The translations under genes were made by a program, and so were the position numbers. From positions 99,512 through 163,511 of the forward strand of contig CAZKWF010000002.1 in the NCBI GenBank assembly GCA_964556565.1: a stretch of DNA of 64,000 nucleotides. The letters run 5' to 3'. The notes beneath the pieces are model-generated. The model worked only from the letters and a program-made list of their open reading frames with translations. It did no database searches and was not told the DNA's origin. Shown here piece by piece: positions 33,162-41,499 of this stretch; position 1 is the first letter of the stretch; every line of letters starts with the position of its first letter. Origin of the DNA: SOJZ01 sp964556565. GTDB taxonomy: Archaea; Thermoproteota; Bathyarchaeia; Bathyarchaeales; Bathyarchaeaceae.

Positions 33162-34409
33162 TTAATGCCTACTCGAAATCTCTGCCAAGTATTTAGGCGC
33201 ATACTTGACCAGACGTTCAAGTCTATCATCCGTGGTGAATGACGCTCGAATAATACTACGTGGTATGCTCAGACGAATCTTTTTCGTACGCCCGTACCGT
33301 CCCATGCTCACAACTCGTGCGTTCAACAACCCTATTACATCCAATTCATTCACTAAACTGCTCACCCGTCTTTGAGTTAACGGTGTAAGCCCTGACTGAC
33401 TACAAAGCTCACAGTAAATTTCATAAATATCACCAGTCACCGCACAGCTAATTTTCGCCTTGCCCAACAGATAGACGCTACATAAAACGAGTTTTGAGTG
33501 AAGTGGAAGGTTCTCCAAAGCTTCCGCAATCCGATCGTGTTCAATCCTCTTTTCCGCCCGCCGTATATGATCCTCTACAACAGCTTCAGAACCTTCGCGC
33601 TCAGCCAACTCACCGGCAACCCGAAGAAGATCCAAAGCTCGCCGTGCATCTCCATGCTCAGCAGCGGCCAACGCGGCACATAGACTCAGAGCGCCATCAA
33701 ACAAAACGCCATTATGAAATGCCGGTTGGGCACGGTCTAGAAGGATGTCTCGAAGCTCAGCTGCGTCATATGGCCTAAATACAATCTCCTCCTCACTTAA
33801 AGAACTCAAAACTCTGGGATCAAGAAGCTCTTTGAATCTAAGATCGTTGGAGATTCCCACAATTGAGGCTTTGCTATAACGAAGAGTTTCGTTTATTCTA
33901 GTCAATTCGTAAAGCAGAACATCCCCCCGGGTTTTTATGAGGGCATCAATTTCATCAAGAACAACGATAAAAAGGATTTTACATGAGTCTAAGCCCGTTT
34001 TAAATCGGTCAAAAACTTCTCCCACAGCTAGGCCTGTAAATGGAACCTTCACCTCCAAAGTAGCACATAAACTTGAGAAAATCCTGTACTCTGTACTCAT
34101 TAGTCGACAGTTAATATAGCAGACCTTCACAGGTGCCCCAAGTTCACAAGCCTTATGACCAAGTCTGCTCAACACATATTTTATAACCGCGGTTTTTCCT
34201 GTGCCTGTTTTTCCATAAACCAAGACGTTAGAGCACCGGAACCCCTTCAAAACAGGGGCACATATTTCACCAAGGTAACGGATCTGCTCCCTACGATGTG
34301 GGAGCGTGTCAGGGATATAGTCATGCCGCAACACTTCTCTGTCTTGAAATATACCGTTGCCTTTCAAAAAATGTTCAAATACCTTATCTAGCACAGTAGT
34401 TTTACTCAT
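33162..34409 (-). CDS. orc1: Origin recognition protein Orc1/Cdc6
   Basis: A 415-residue AAA+ protein: Walker A 'VLVYGKTGTGKTAVIKYVL', Walker B 'LFIVVLDEIDALI', sensor 1 'ASIVGISNDLRF', and a C-terminal winged-helix domain ('GDIYEIYCELCSQSGLTPLTQRRVSSLVNELDVIGLLNARV'). It binds ORB sites and loads MCM. It is transcribed away from a 700-bp non-coding region with three ORB-like sites, as usual for archaeal origins. Confidence 0.96.
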   Translation of the reverse strand: MSKTTVLDKVFEHFLKGNGIFQDREVLRHDYIPDTLPHRREQIRYLGEICAPVLKGFRCSNVLVYGKTGTGKTAVIKYVLSRLGHKACELGAPVKVCYINCRLMSTEYRIFSSLCATLEVKVPFTGLAVGEVFDRFKTGLDSCKILFIVVLDEIDALIKTRGDVLLYELTRINETLRYSKASIVGISNDLRFKELLDPRVLSSLSEEEIVFRPYDAAELRDILLDRAQPAFHNGVLFDGALSLCAALAAAEHGDARRALDLLRVAGELAEREGSEAVVEDHIRRAEKRIEHDRIAEALENLPLHSKLVLCSVYLLGKAKISCAVTGDIYEIYCELCSQSGLTPLTQRRVSSLVNELDVIGLLNARVVSMGRYGRTKKIRLSIPRSIIRASFTTDDRLERLVKYAPKYLAEISSRH

Positions 34410-34450
34410 AACATTGCCCTCAGATGTTAATTCATTGTTGAACGTTCACA

Positions 34451-34479
34451 CCCAGACCCCTACATTTCCTATGGAATAG
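34451..34479 (-). promoter_or_regulatory. ORB-like Orc1/Cdc6 binding site 3 (degenerate)
   Basis: The minus strand reads TTCCATAGGAAATG then TAGGGGTCTGG: the TCCA-nn-GGAA inverted repeat and the G-string AGGGGT at the same spacing as in the other two sites, with two central mismatches. It is closest to the orc1 start and could also autoregulate orc1. Confidence 0.7.
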
Positions 34480-34639
34480 CCTAAAGATTTTTAGGAAATA
34501 TCCTTCCTTTTTTATAAGGAATAGCCCTCCAACGGTTAGGTATCATTTTTTTATTTAATAATTATGATAAAACACTTTGAAGTGTTTATACAGACTTTTT
34601 GGTTAAACATCATCTACTCCCTTTTCAACGGACTTGGCC

Positions 34640-34664
34640 GTCCAGTGGAAACTTAGGGGTTGGC
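34640..34664 (+). promoter_or_regulatory. ORB Orc1/Cdc6 binding site 1
   Basis: GTCCAGTGGAAACTTAGGGG then TTGGC: inverted repeat TCCAGTGGAA, a 4-nt spacer, then the AGGGGT G-string. This agrees with the ORB elements known from Sulfolobus, Pyrococcus and haloarchaea. Confidence 0.85.
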
Positions 34665-34871
34665 GTCAAAGAAATAACCATGCTTGTTAGCAATTTTAAG
34701 TATGATGTACGCAACCATTCTTATTAAGTCGAAGTACGCTTTTATTAACACGTTAGATTGAACGAGCTGTTTACCTGTTGAACACTTAACTTTTTGTGAA
34801 CCATTGTAGAATTGGTTCTTTTATTATTCTACTAAACGTCCTGTTTCATCAAAATTTACCTTTTTCTGTCC

Positions 34872-35074
34872 TGTGACGTGTAAAGAGCTGACCCCTAGTC
34901 TTCCACTGGAGAATTAAGGTTACTGCGCTCTTTGCGTCCATTTTACAAACATCGGTCTTTGTGAAGTCTGTGAATCTAAAAAGATGCAAATTGCGTTTAT
35001 TTTTCAATTTTAAGACATAATTACCCTTTTTACCCTTTCAACGTTCACCGTAACTTCTATAACCTGTGATGTGT
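34872..35074 (+). repeat. TGTGAYGTGT decamer, two copies at the origin
   Basis: TGTGACGTGT at 34872-34881 and TGTGATGTGT at 35065-35074, each preceded by CC and followed within 10 nt by GTAAAGAG or TAAAGAG. Three more copies occur at 39.0-39.3 kb. The second copy is 34 nt before the ATG of the wHTH gene at 35108, an operator-like position. Confidence 0.65.
34887..34912 (-). promoter_or_regulatory. ORB Orc1/Cdc6 binding site 2 (inverted)
   Basis: The minus strand reads TCTCCAGTGGAAGACTAGGG then GTCAGC, matching site 1 at 19 of 24 positions. It is oppositely oriented to site 1, the usual arrangement around an unwinding region. A TGTGACGTGT decamer (34872-34881) lies directly beside it. Confidence 0.85.
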
Positions 35075-35107
35075 TAAATTGTAAAGAGTTTTGTTTGGTG
35101 CTTAGGG

Positions 35108-35533
35108 ATGCCTGCAAGGAAAATGCGAGTGGAGGTCTTCGACGAAAATGGAAATCGTTATACGATAACCTTTGCGGGTCATATTACTAGAGACAAGGCT
35201 CTTCGTTTACTAGATGTTGTTGAATTACTCGGTGGCATGCCTGGGCTTAACCCTGGCGTGGGTGACTTTCCTTCGGAGTTGTCCAAATTTGATAAGGTTC
35301 GCTTGATTGTTGAGAAGAGTTTTCCAATTGCGTGGTTTTCTTCTAAAGACGTTCAATCTACATATGAACAAGAGTTTAAAACCCCCATCAGCTTGAGCAC
35401 AGTCTCCACATATCTGTCTCGGATGGCCCAGCGTGGCGTCCTTGCAAACAGAAGTATGTCGAACCGCAAACGTTATCGGCGGATGACTAAAATGCCACAG
35501 AGCGCATTAAATTACATGAAAGGTGATAAATAA
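35108..35533 (+). CDS. wHTH protein next to the origin
   Basis: A 141-residue protein. The N-terminal 45 residues form a small beta-rich domain ('MRVEVFDENGNRYTITFAGHITRDKALRLLDVVELLGG'). The C-terminal part is a winged helix ('FPIAWFSSKDVQSTYEQEFKTPISLSTVSTYLSRMAQRGVLANRSMSNRKRYRR') with a basic wing. It lies between oriC and nurA-herA on the same strand. A role as regulator of that operon or as an origin-associated factor is inferred. I do not recognise a named family. Confidence 0.72.
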   Translation: MPARKMRVEVFDENGNRYTITFAGHITRDKALRLLDVVELLGGMPGLNPGVGDFPSELSKFDKVRLIVEKSFPIAWFSSKDVQSTYEQEFKTPISLSTVSTYLSRMAQRGVLANRSMSNRKRYRRMTKMPQSALNYMKGDK

Positions 35534-35607
35534 CAATCAATTTTAAAAATGCTGGATGTTTCAGTTCCGGATTGTATACAAGCTTTATTTCTTACGGAGG
35601 GAGCTGA

Positions 35608-36639
35608 ATGAGCAAAATCAGCGAAGATTTAGCAGAAATGAAGAAGAAACTGAAAAGATACATTGACAAAGGGCGCGAAGTAGGCTATCACATGATTAGG
35701 GAGGAGCCGGTGATAGCGGTTAAGCCTGATAAATCCAAGATAAAGCCTTTGAGAAAAATGAAAGGCCGTAACGTAAATTCTCTGGCCGTAGACTGCTCAA
35801 CCAGAACTTTGAAGAGAGCAAATAACTGGGGCATTTACCTCATGCGGGCAGCATACGCCTCTGTGGAGGAGCGCAACGTGAATTGGGGTTATGAGGAAAG
35901 TATCGTCAGTGTGGTTGGAGATCGCCGAACACGCTCTAATTTCTTAAAAGATAGAAGACTGCAATTAGAAAGCGAAATGGCTTTGAAAATTCTTTACGAA
36001 GAGTCTGAAAGTGATGATGTGGGCGTAAGTAGGAAGGCTCTTCGTAGACTAGATGAAGGAGATTATATTCTTCTGGATGGAGCCAGCTTCTTTGGCGGAA
36101 AGAGGGGGTTCTATACCTCACTTTACGAAGAGGCTCTTCGTAAAAGGGTCACTCTCCTTGCTGTAAGTAAACAGTCTCCGATGCTTCATGATGAAAAGGG
36201 ACGAGATCTTATGGCAGCAACATATATGCTCACGTCTTATCCAATCTGGGTTTACTACCCAGTTAGAGAAGCAAATAAAGATAAACATCTATACGGAGAT
36301 GTGTCTATTGTGAAATTGTGTGAAGATAGCTTACACGCTTTTCGTTGTGATATAATGGAATATTTGACTAATCGCGAGGTATCTGAGTTACTTTCTCCAC
36401 TCACGGCAATCTCAGAAGATCCAAGATGCCTAGGGTACCCGATTACCCTTTGGCTTGCCCATGATTTTTCTGCTCCATCTGACTCAAAACTCCTTCACCA
36501 TCATGATCAAGTTGAGGAAACACTAGCTAGCGCCGGATTCTTAAATATACTTCGGGTTGAAGAGCTCTCATGCAGTTTTCCAGATGAACTTCATGGTGTA
36601 AAACATCCATTTCAATGGGAGCGGATTGAACACGCCTGA
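35608..36639 (+). CDS. nurA: NurA-family nuclease
   Basis: A 343-residue protein with the RNase H-like NurA core: 'SLAVDCSTRTLKRANNWGIYLMRAAYAS' (first catalytic Asp), 'DYILLDGASFFGG' (second Asp) and a C-terminal 'YPITLWLAHDFS' motif. NurA is a 5'-3' exonuclease that works with HerA in end resection. A strong SD (GGAGGG, 6 nt before ATG) is present. It overlaps herA by 14 nt. No Mre11 or Rad50 gene is adjacent, unlike in many archaea. Confidence 0.88.
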   Translation: MSKISEDLAEMKKKLKRYIDKGREVGYHMIREEPVIAVKPDKSKIKPLRKMKGRNVNSLAVDCSTRTLKRANNWGIYLMRAAYASVEERNVNWGYEESIVSVVGDRRTRSNFLKDRRLQLESEMALKILYEESESDDVGVSRKALRRLDEGDYILLDGASFFGGKRGFYTSLYEEALRKRVTLLAVSKQSPMLHDEKGRDLMAATYMLTSYPIWVYYPVREANKDKHLYGDVSIVKLCEDSLHAFRCDIMEYLTNREVSELLSPLTAISEDPRCLGYPITLWLAHDFSAPSDSKLLHHHDQVEETLASAGFLNILRVEELSCSFPDELHGVKHPFQWERIEHA

Positions 36640-38170
36640 GCCCGCAGGGTTTGTCCGTGAGGTAAAGGGAGATAAAGTTTCCTTCTTCCTCAACAGAGGA
36701 ACTGACCTCTCATTCGGCCAGATCGTTAGGATAGACTCAGACAATAGAAGCTTCTATGCACGTGTCGTGGATGCTGGGAGTTCCTCCACGCTAAAGACGG
36801 ATGAGCAACTTCGTGAAGCAGAGGGGAAGGAATCCTTTGGGCCATACTCTAGCTATAGGCATGTTGATGCAATCCTTTTCCTTGAGAAAAACCTCGGGAA
36901 GATTCGTTCTCCAACTTTTAACCCGGATTATATGGACAAGGTGTATGCGGCTAGTGATGAGGACTGTTCGGTTTTAAGGCTTGCAGGGGAGTTGGGGATA
37001 GGGCGTTTACGTTCAGGGGAGCATGTGCTTGGCCCTGTCGGTATAAGTGTTGAGGCTATTCCTTTGATGATGGGAATGTTTGGAATGACAGGATGTGGAA
37101 AGACGAATTGTGAATTGATGCTCAACGCTCGGATTATAGATTCAAGCCCAAGGACTGTTGGGTTAATTTTTGACTTTGCAGGCCAGCTTCTTGAGGGAAA
37201 AGGGATAGCGCCTCAACGAGGCCTGAGGGATCATCCACTCTTTCACACAAAAGTTCGTTATTACTCGGCTAGAGAGCAGAAGATGCTTGTTGGTCTATAT
37301 ACAATTCGTCCTCAAAAGCTTTCAACACTCTTTCCTGACATTTCACATCATCAAGTTAGGCTTGCTCAAAAACTTTACAAGAGTTTGGGGAACACTTGGA
37401 TAGAACAGTTGCAAGAAGCCTATAGCATAGGCGGACATAAGGGGGTGGCTGAGCTTACCGATTACAAGGGCAAAGCCGTGATAGATGCCCTTATGCTGAA
37501 GCTTTCAAGTTTGTCTCCACATCTTTTTCCGCCGTCTGACTACAGTTTCGTTGACGATGTAGTACAGAACGTTGGTCAAGGCGTCACATGCCTCGTCGAT
37601 ATTTCAGGTCTCAGTTCCGAGGAACAATATGATGTTACCTGCCTCACAGCTTCTAGCGTGGCTCTCTACTACAAGAGGTTGTGGGAGAGTAATTTTGGTG
37701 AGTGGAAAAAGCTTCCAACCCTTTTGATAACTCTTGAAGAGGCCCATGAGTTCCTTGATCCAAACATGCCTAAAACAATATTCTCGGATATTGCACTGAC
37801 ATATCGAAAGTATAGGGTGGGACTGAACGCGGTGACACCACGGCCTTCAAGAATAAATCCTAATGTCTTCGCTGAGCTTTGGACCAAGGTTGTCATGAAG
37901 ACAGAGTTGCGACGTGACAGGGTTTACCTAACGGACAACACGCCGTATCTTGAGTACAGTGACACTGAGATAAAGATGCTTGATGTTGGGGAAGCTTTGC
38001 TTATCTCAGAGCCTAAAATCCGATTCGCAGTTCCGATAAAGGTTACTCATTATCCCGAGTATCTCAAAGAGCAGAAAAAGGTTGACTACAAGCTCTCCAT
38101 GTCAAAACCACTTTCTGAAATGGATAAAAAGCTCAAAAAGCTTCGTGAAGCTGGAAAAACAAGTTTGTGA
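36626..38170 (+). CDS. herA: HerA-family bidirectional DNA translocase
   Basis: A 514-residue protein. The N-terminal HAS-barrel (about residues 5-50: 'FVREVKGDKVSFFLNRGTDLSFGQIVRI') is followed by a RecA/FtsK-like ATPase with Walker A 'GMTGCGKT' (153-160) and Walker B 'TLLITLEEAHEFL'. The C-terminus is 'ALLISEPKIRFAVPIKVTHYP'. Start is TTG at 36626 inside the 3' end of nurA, so the pair is co-translated. HerA forms a hexamer that feeds DNA to NurA. Confidence 0.92.
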   Translation: MNTPEPAGFVREVKGDKVSFFLNRGTDLSFGQIVRIDSDNRSFYARVVDAGSSSTLKTDEQLREAEGKESFGPYSSYRHVDAILFLEKNLGKIRSPTFNPDYMDKVYAASDEDCSVLRLAGELGIGRLRSGEHVLGPVGISVEAIPLMMGMFGMTGCGKTNCELMLNARIIDSSPRTVGLIFDFAGQLLEGKGIAPQRGLRDHPLFHTKVRYYSAREQKMLVGLYTIRPQKLSTLFPDISHHQVRLAQKLYKSLGNTWIEQLQEAYSIGGHKGVAELTDYKGKAVIDALMLKLSSLSPHLFPPSDYSFVDDVVQNVGQGVTCLVDISGLSSEEQYDVTCLTASSVALYYKRLWESNFGEWKKLPTLLITLEEAHEFLDPNMPKTIFSDIALTYRKYRVGLNAVTPRPSRINPNVFAELWTKVVMKTELRRDRVYLTDNTPYLEYSDTEIKMLDVGEALLISEPKIRFAVPIKVTHYPEYLKEQKKVDYKLSMSKPLSEMDKKLKKLREAGKTSL

Positions 38171-38177
38171 CATCACG

Positions 38178-38885
38178 TTAAGCTTTAGATTCCTTTTTTA
38201 GGATTTTTTGCATCTCTTTTTTGATGCTGTAAGCATATGGAATTTTTTGTACGTCACGTTCTAGATATCCTTCTTCGTACAGTTTTTTCATTAGGCGAGC
38301 GGTGTGCTCTCTTGTGAGTTTTACTCTTTCTCTAATTTCTGGGGCAGTCTTTTTTCCCTCTACAGCAAGAATCTCAAGTACGATTAGCTCAGTTTGCGTC
38401 AACGGGGCCAACGCACGTTCCCTCTTGATTGGAATCGCGGCCTCTATTTTCGACTCAGGTGTCACTGTGGGTTTGCGTCTAGCCTTTTCAACCTCTTCAA
38501 TTCTTTTCATAATGTTCTCTTGTTTTGTGAATATTTCGTTCATTCTTTTGCCCATGGTTTCAATTTCCGCTGAAACTTTCCGTTCGACTTCTGAAATAGG
38601 TTTCATTTCAGCGGTGAACTTTGCTAGTTGTCCATCGTACTCCTTCATTCTTTTTGCCGTTTTTTCACTCTGAGAAGCGGTTAACTCGGTTTTGTGAGCA
38701 ACAACGTTGAGCCTGTTTTCTTGGGTCCGCAACTGTTTATTGAAACTTATGATAACGTCATCTACAACACTCTTCGCTTCGTCGTACTCTCGATATGCTT
38801 TCCTTATTCGCCTATAATACAGGACAGCAGTGCCCCCGGTCATGAGTAATAAGAGAATTGTGGCTACTAAGAATGGGTCGTACAT
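38178..38885 (-). CDS. Membrane-tethered coiled-coil winged-helix protein
   Basis: A 235-residue protein. Residues 4-24 form one hydrophobic membrane helix ('PFLVATILLLLMTGGTAVLYY'). Residues 25-135 are a long charged coiled coil, 136-160 a linker, and 160-235 a MarR-like winged helix ('LTQTELIVLEILAVEGKKTAPEIRERVKLTREHTARLMKKLYEEGYLERD'). This would hold a DNA-binding domain at the inner membrane face. It is convergent with herA (7 nt apart). A link to membrane anchoring of the origin region or to signalling is inferred. Confidence 0.72.
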   Translation of the reverse strand: MYDPFLVATILLLLMTGGTAVLYYRRIRKAYREYDEAKSVVDDVIISFNKQLRTQENRLNVVAHKTELTASQSEKTAKRMKEYDGQLAKFTAEMKPISEVERKVSAEIETMGKRMNEIFTKQENIMKRIEEVEKARRKPTVTPESKIEAAIPIKRERALAPLTQTELIVLEILAVEGKKTAPEIRERVKLTREHTARLMKKLYEEGYLERDVQKIPYAYSIKKEMQKILKKESKA

Positions 38886-39338
38886 GCTAAAGATTCTCCA
38901 AGCAGTTCAAGTACGTGAAGACAAAGGAACCTACGGCTTGTAATATGCCCCAGAAAAAGCGTGATTTGAACGTGACATCTGTGATCTGCATAAATATCAC
39001 ACATCACATTGTGCTATGAATGAACTTAAGGATTATGGTGAATGGACGCGAACAACGTTTATCCTGTGACGTGTGACATCACAAATGCCCCAGCTATTTT
39101 CGACTGGTATGGATAGGCGGTTGGGTATGCTCTGTGGAGTGTTTAAAGAAGTTATCACTCACTGAATCTTGCTGATTATGTTGTTTCTTGGTGGGTTCAA
39201 TGTTGGCTGATGATGAGGATTGATGGTGGGACCTGTAATTGACCGTAAGGCTTTGTACGAGGCATTTTGTGGCTTGTAATTTTGGAAGATTAATGTATCA
39301 CTTGGAGCGCCTTAGCGTCATTAGTGTGATGTGTGATA
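38886..39338. repeat. Intergenic region with three TGTGAYGTGT elements
   Basis: There is no gene in these 453 bp. TGTGATGTGT occurs on the minus strand at 38999-39008, TGTGACGTGT at 39065-39074 and TGTGATGTGT at 39325-39334. Each is followed by GAYAT; in the last two the string continues to TGTGAYATCACA, a palindrome. The last overlaps the stop of the gene at 39339. Together with two copies near oriC they form a five-member set of likely protein-binding sites. Confidence 0.65.
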
Positions 39339-39896
39339 TCACATCTTTCCCGACATGTTCTTCGGCTTAGATAATTGTTCTAGGCTGGCTTCTAGGTCCT
39401 TGCGAAGCATACTTATCACCGTTATATATTCATGCGTTGCTTTCCGTCCTCCTAAGGCTTCTCTATAGGCACTCATGTAGGTTTGCAGTTTGTTTGCGAT
39501 TTCAATGTATGGATCTAGAAGTGTGCTTTCGAGGACTCCTACGTAGCCGAGAAGAAGAATCGTATAGACTGATTGAATGACATTCTTCTTGGCCTGCCTT
39601 AAAGTTCTGTTGAAAGCGCCGCGACTTACTGCTGATATTCGTAATTTGGCTTTTTCTTCGTATTTTAATGATTTTTGAGCTATATTTTCTGTTAGAGCGT
39701 CGATTAAGAGTGTTTCGAGCTGTGTTTTGGTTAAATTACTGTTTTCTGCGAGTGTTTTTGTAATTGGGTCGTCTATGGAGCGTTTTAGCCATTTTTGGGT
39801 TTTTTCCTTTAGTCGCAATTGTTTCACCGACGAGTTTTGCTTAAAGGATACAATTTTGTATACGGAGTAGAAAAGACTTGTGGTCTTTGTTAACAC
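39339..39896 (-). CDS. Protein of unknown function, helical
   Basis: A 185-residue, mostly alpha-helical protein ('LKEKTQKWLKRSIDDPITKTLAENSNLTKTQLETLLIDALTENIAQ', 'LRISAVSRGAFNRTLRQAKKNVIQSVYTILLLGYVGVLES'). The 'SRGAFNRTLRQA' segment resembles a short HTH, so a DNA-binding role is possible. I do not recognise a family. GTG at 39896 is the furthest start; a start near residue 25 would suit the compact helical core. Its stop overlaps a TGTGAYGTGT element. Confidence 0.65.
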   Translation of the reverse strand: MLTKTTSLFYSVYKIVSFKQNSSVKQLRLKEKTQKWLKRSIDDPITKTLAENSNLTKTQLETLLIDALTENIAQKSLKYEEKAKLRISAVSRGAFNRTLRQAKKNVIQSVYTILLLGYVGVLESTLLDPYIEIANKLQTYMSAYREALGGRKATHEYITVISMLRKDLEASLEQLSKPKNMSGKM

Positions 39897-39985
39897 TGTC
39901 TGCGTGGCTGATTCAACGTACTCTTCGTCGAAAGGTTGACAAACGTAAACATTTTATGCATAGAGGAGGATCATTGTGGTGAGGG

Positions 39986-41164
39986 TTGGTATTGGCAAAG
40001 CACTTCAGAACTGCATCGCGACTGAAAGGAATTAGCCCCTCTGATATTCGCCGCCTTTTTTCATTGGCACAGAGCATTCCTGGGGTTATTAGCTTAGGGA
40101 TAGGTGAACCAGATTTTGTGCCTCCACCGCATGTTCGAGACGCAGCTAAGCAGACTTTCGATGAAGGTAAAACGCACTATATGCATACCGCAGGTATTCC
40201 AGAACTCCGCGTAGCTCTGACGAAAAAAACAAAGCGTGACTACGGTTTGTCGTATGATCCAGAGTCTGAGGTGTTAGTCACGGTTGGAGGAACGGAAGCG
40301 ATTTTTTTGGCTTTGCTGACGGTGATAAATCCTGGCGACGAGGTATTAGTTCCTGATCCAGGGTTTGTCTGTTATAGACCCAGTATTTTGATGGCGGAAG
40401 GTATTCCTGTTTCTATGCCTCTGCTTGAGGAAAATGACTTTACGCTTAATGCCGAAGCTGTGATGTCTTTGATCACAAAGAAATCACGTGTGATAATCAT
40501 AAATTCTCCTAATAATCCAACAGGGTCTGTTTTCTCTCACGATGACTTGGCTGGGTTGGCAAAGCTTGCGGTGGAGCATGATTTGATTGTGATTTCTGAT
40601 GAGGTTTATGAAAAAATGACGTATGATGATGCCAAGCATTATTGTTTGCCTACTTTTTCTGGTATGCGTGAGCGTACGATAGTTGTGAACTCTTTTTCAA
40701 AGACGTACGCAATGACAGGTCTTCGTGTTGGCTACGCGTTGGGTCCTAAAGAGTTGATTGCTCCCATGATGTTGGCTCATCAATTTACCACAGCATGCGT
40801 AAGTGGACCAGCACAATACGCTGCGATTTCAGCTCTAGAAGGACCGCAAAACTGTGTTAGGGATATGGTTCAGGAGTTTGAAAGGCGGCGTCGATTTCTT
40901 CATGCTAGACTTGATGAAATTGAAGGGTTTAGATGCGGTCTTCCTAAAGGAGCGTTTTACATGTTTCCAGATATCAAAGAGTTTGAGATGTCGTCTAAAA
41001 AATTCGCTGCCCACCTTCTTAACAAAGCGAAAGTGGTGACTGTGCCAGGGTCTTCATTTGGAGAACGTGGCGAAGGTTATCTACGATTTTCGTATGCTAC
41101 TGCCCATGACAAAATCGAGGAAGCGTTGGACCGAATAGAAAAAGCTGTGAAAGGATTTAGATAA
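39986..41164 (+). CDS. Class I/II PLP-dependent aminotransferase (AspC-like)
   Basis: A 392-residue fold-type I enzyme with 'ISLGIGEPDFVPPPHV', 'INSPNNPTGSVFS', 'VISDEVYEKMTYD' and the PLP lysine in 'NSFSKTYAMTGLRVGYALG'; the substrate carboxylate-binding Arg is in 'LRFSYA'. This branch includes archaeal aspartate and aromatic aminotransferases; exact specificity cannot be read. TTG at 39986 or 39992 are both possible starts. The 3' end overlaps the convergent gene at 41157 by 8 nt. Confidence 0.9.
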   Translation: MVLAKHFRTASRLKGISPSDIRRLFSLAQSIPGVISLGIGEPDFVPPPHVRDAAKQTFDEGKTHYMHTAGIPELRVALTKKTKRDYGLSYDPESEVLVTVGGTEAIFLALLTVINPGDEVLVPDPGFVCYRPSILMAEGIPVSMPLLEENDFTLNAEAVMSLITKKSRVIIINSPNNPTGSVFSHDDLAGLAKLAVEHDLIVISDEVYEKMTYDDAKHYCLPTFSGMRERTIVVNSFSKTYAMTGLRVGYALGPKELIAPMMLAHQFTTACVSGPAQYAAISALEGPQNCVRDMVQEFERRRRFLHARLDEIEGFRCGLPKGAFYMFPDIKEFEMSSKKFAAHLLNKAKVVTVPGSSFGERGEGYLRFSYATAHDKIEEALDRIEKAVKGFR

Positions 41165-41489
41165 GGACTCCTGCCTTTTCTAGAAGTTCTCTTAATTCTT
41201 TTTCAATGTCCTTGTTCTTTCTATATGTTTCGAGCAGTTGATGCGTTGCGTAGCCTTCTTTCCGCGACTCTTCTGTTAGGGGTTTCATTTTGAGTTCTTG
41301 AGCCTGAATATTCGGGTGGGTTTTCATGGTGATGTATGCTCGTGAGATGTTTGCTATGGTGGCTTCTTGAAAGATCATGGTTGATTCGTTTTTAAGTTTC
41401 ATGCAGACTCGCAGGTGTTTATGGCCTTCAGGTGTTCCTATTAACACTTGATTTACATCTTCGTTTCGGATTACGTGGATTTTGTTCAC
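41157..41489 (-). CDS. Small conserved-looking protein of unknown function
   Basis: A 110-residue protein: beta-rich N-terminal half ('IGTPEGHKHLRVCMKLKNESTMIFQEATIANISRAYITMKTHP') and charged helical C-terminal half ending '...KELRELLEKAGVLI'. It starts 10 nt after the nitrilase stop on the same strand, so it is likely the third gene of a nadE-nitrilase operon. I do not recognise a family. Confidence 0.65.
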   Translation of the reverse strand: MNKIHVIRNEDVNQVLIGTPEGHKHLRVCMKLKNESTMIFQEATIANISRAYITMKTHPNIQAQELKMKPLTEESRKEGYATHQLLETYRKNKDIEKELRELLEKAGVLI

Positions 41490-41499
41490 TGCGTGTGCC

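Larger units (their letters stand above)
34440..35107. other. oriC: Predicted replication origin (oriC)
   Basis: This is a non-coding, AT-rich 670-bp region between orc1 and a wHTH gene. It holds three sites matching the archaeal ORB consensus (34640-34664 plus, 34887-34912 minus, 34451-34479 minus). An AT-rich stretch (34530-34620) lies between two of them, with inverted repeat AAACACTT/AAGTGTTT (about 34570-34587), and is a candidate unwinding element. Two ORBs face each other across about 220 bp. Placement next to orc1 and PolD supports the call. Confidence 0.88.

Noticed and set aside
33494..33778. Plus-strand ORFs antisense to orc1
   Set aside because: They are shadows of the strongly conserved Orc1/Cdc6 gene on the other strand.
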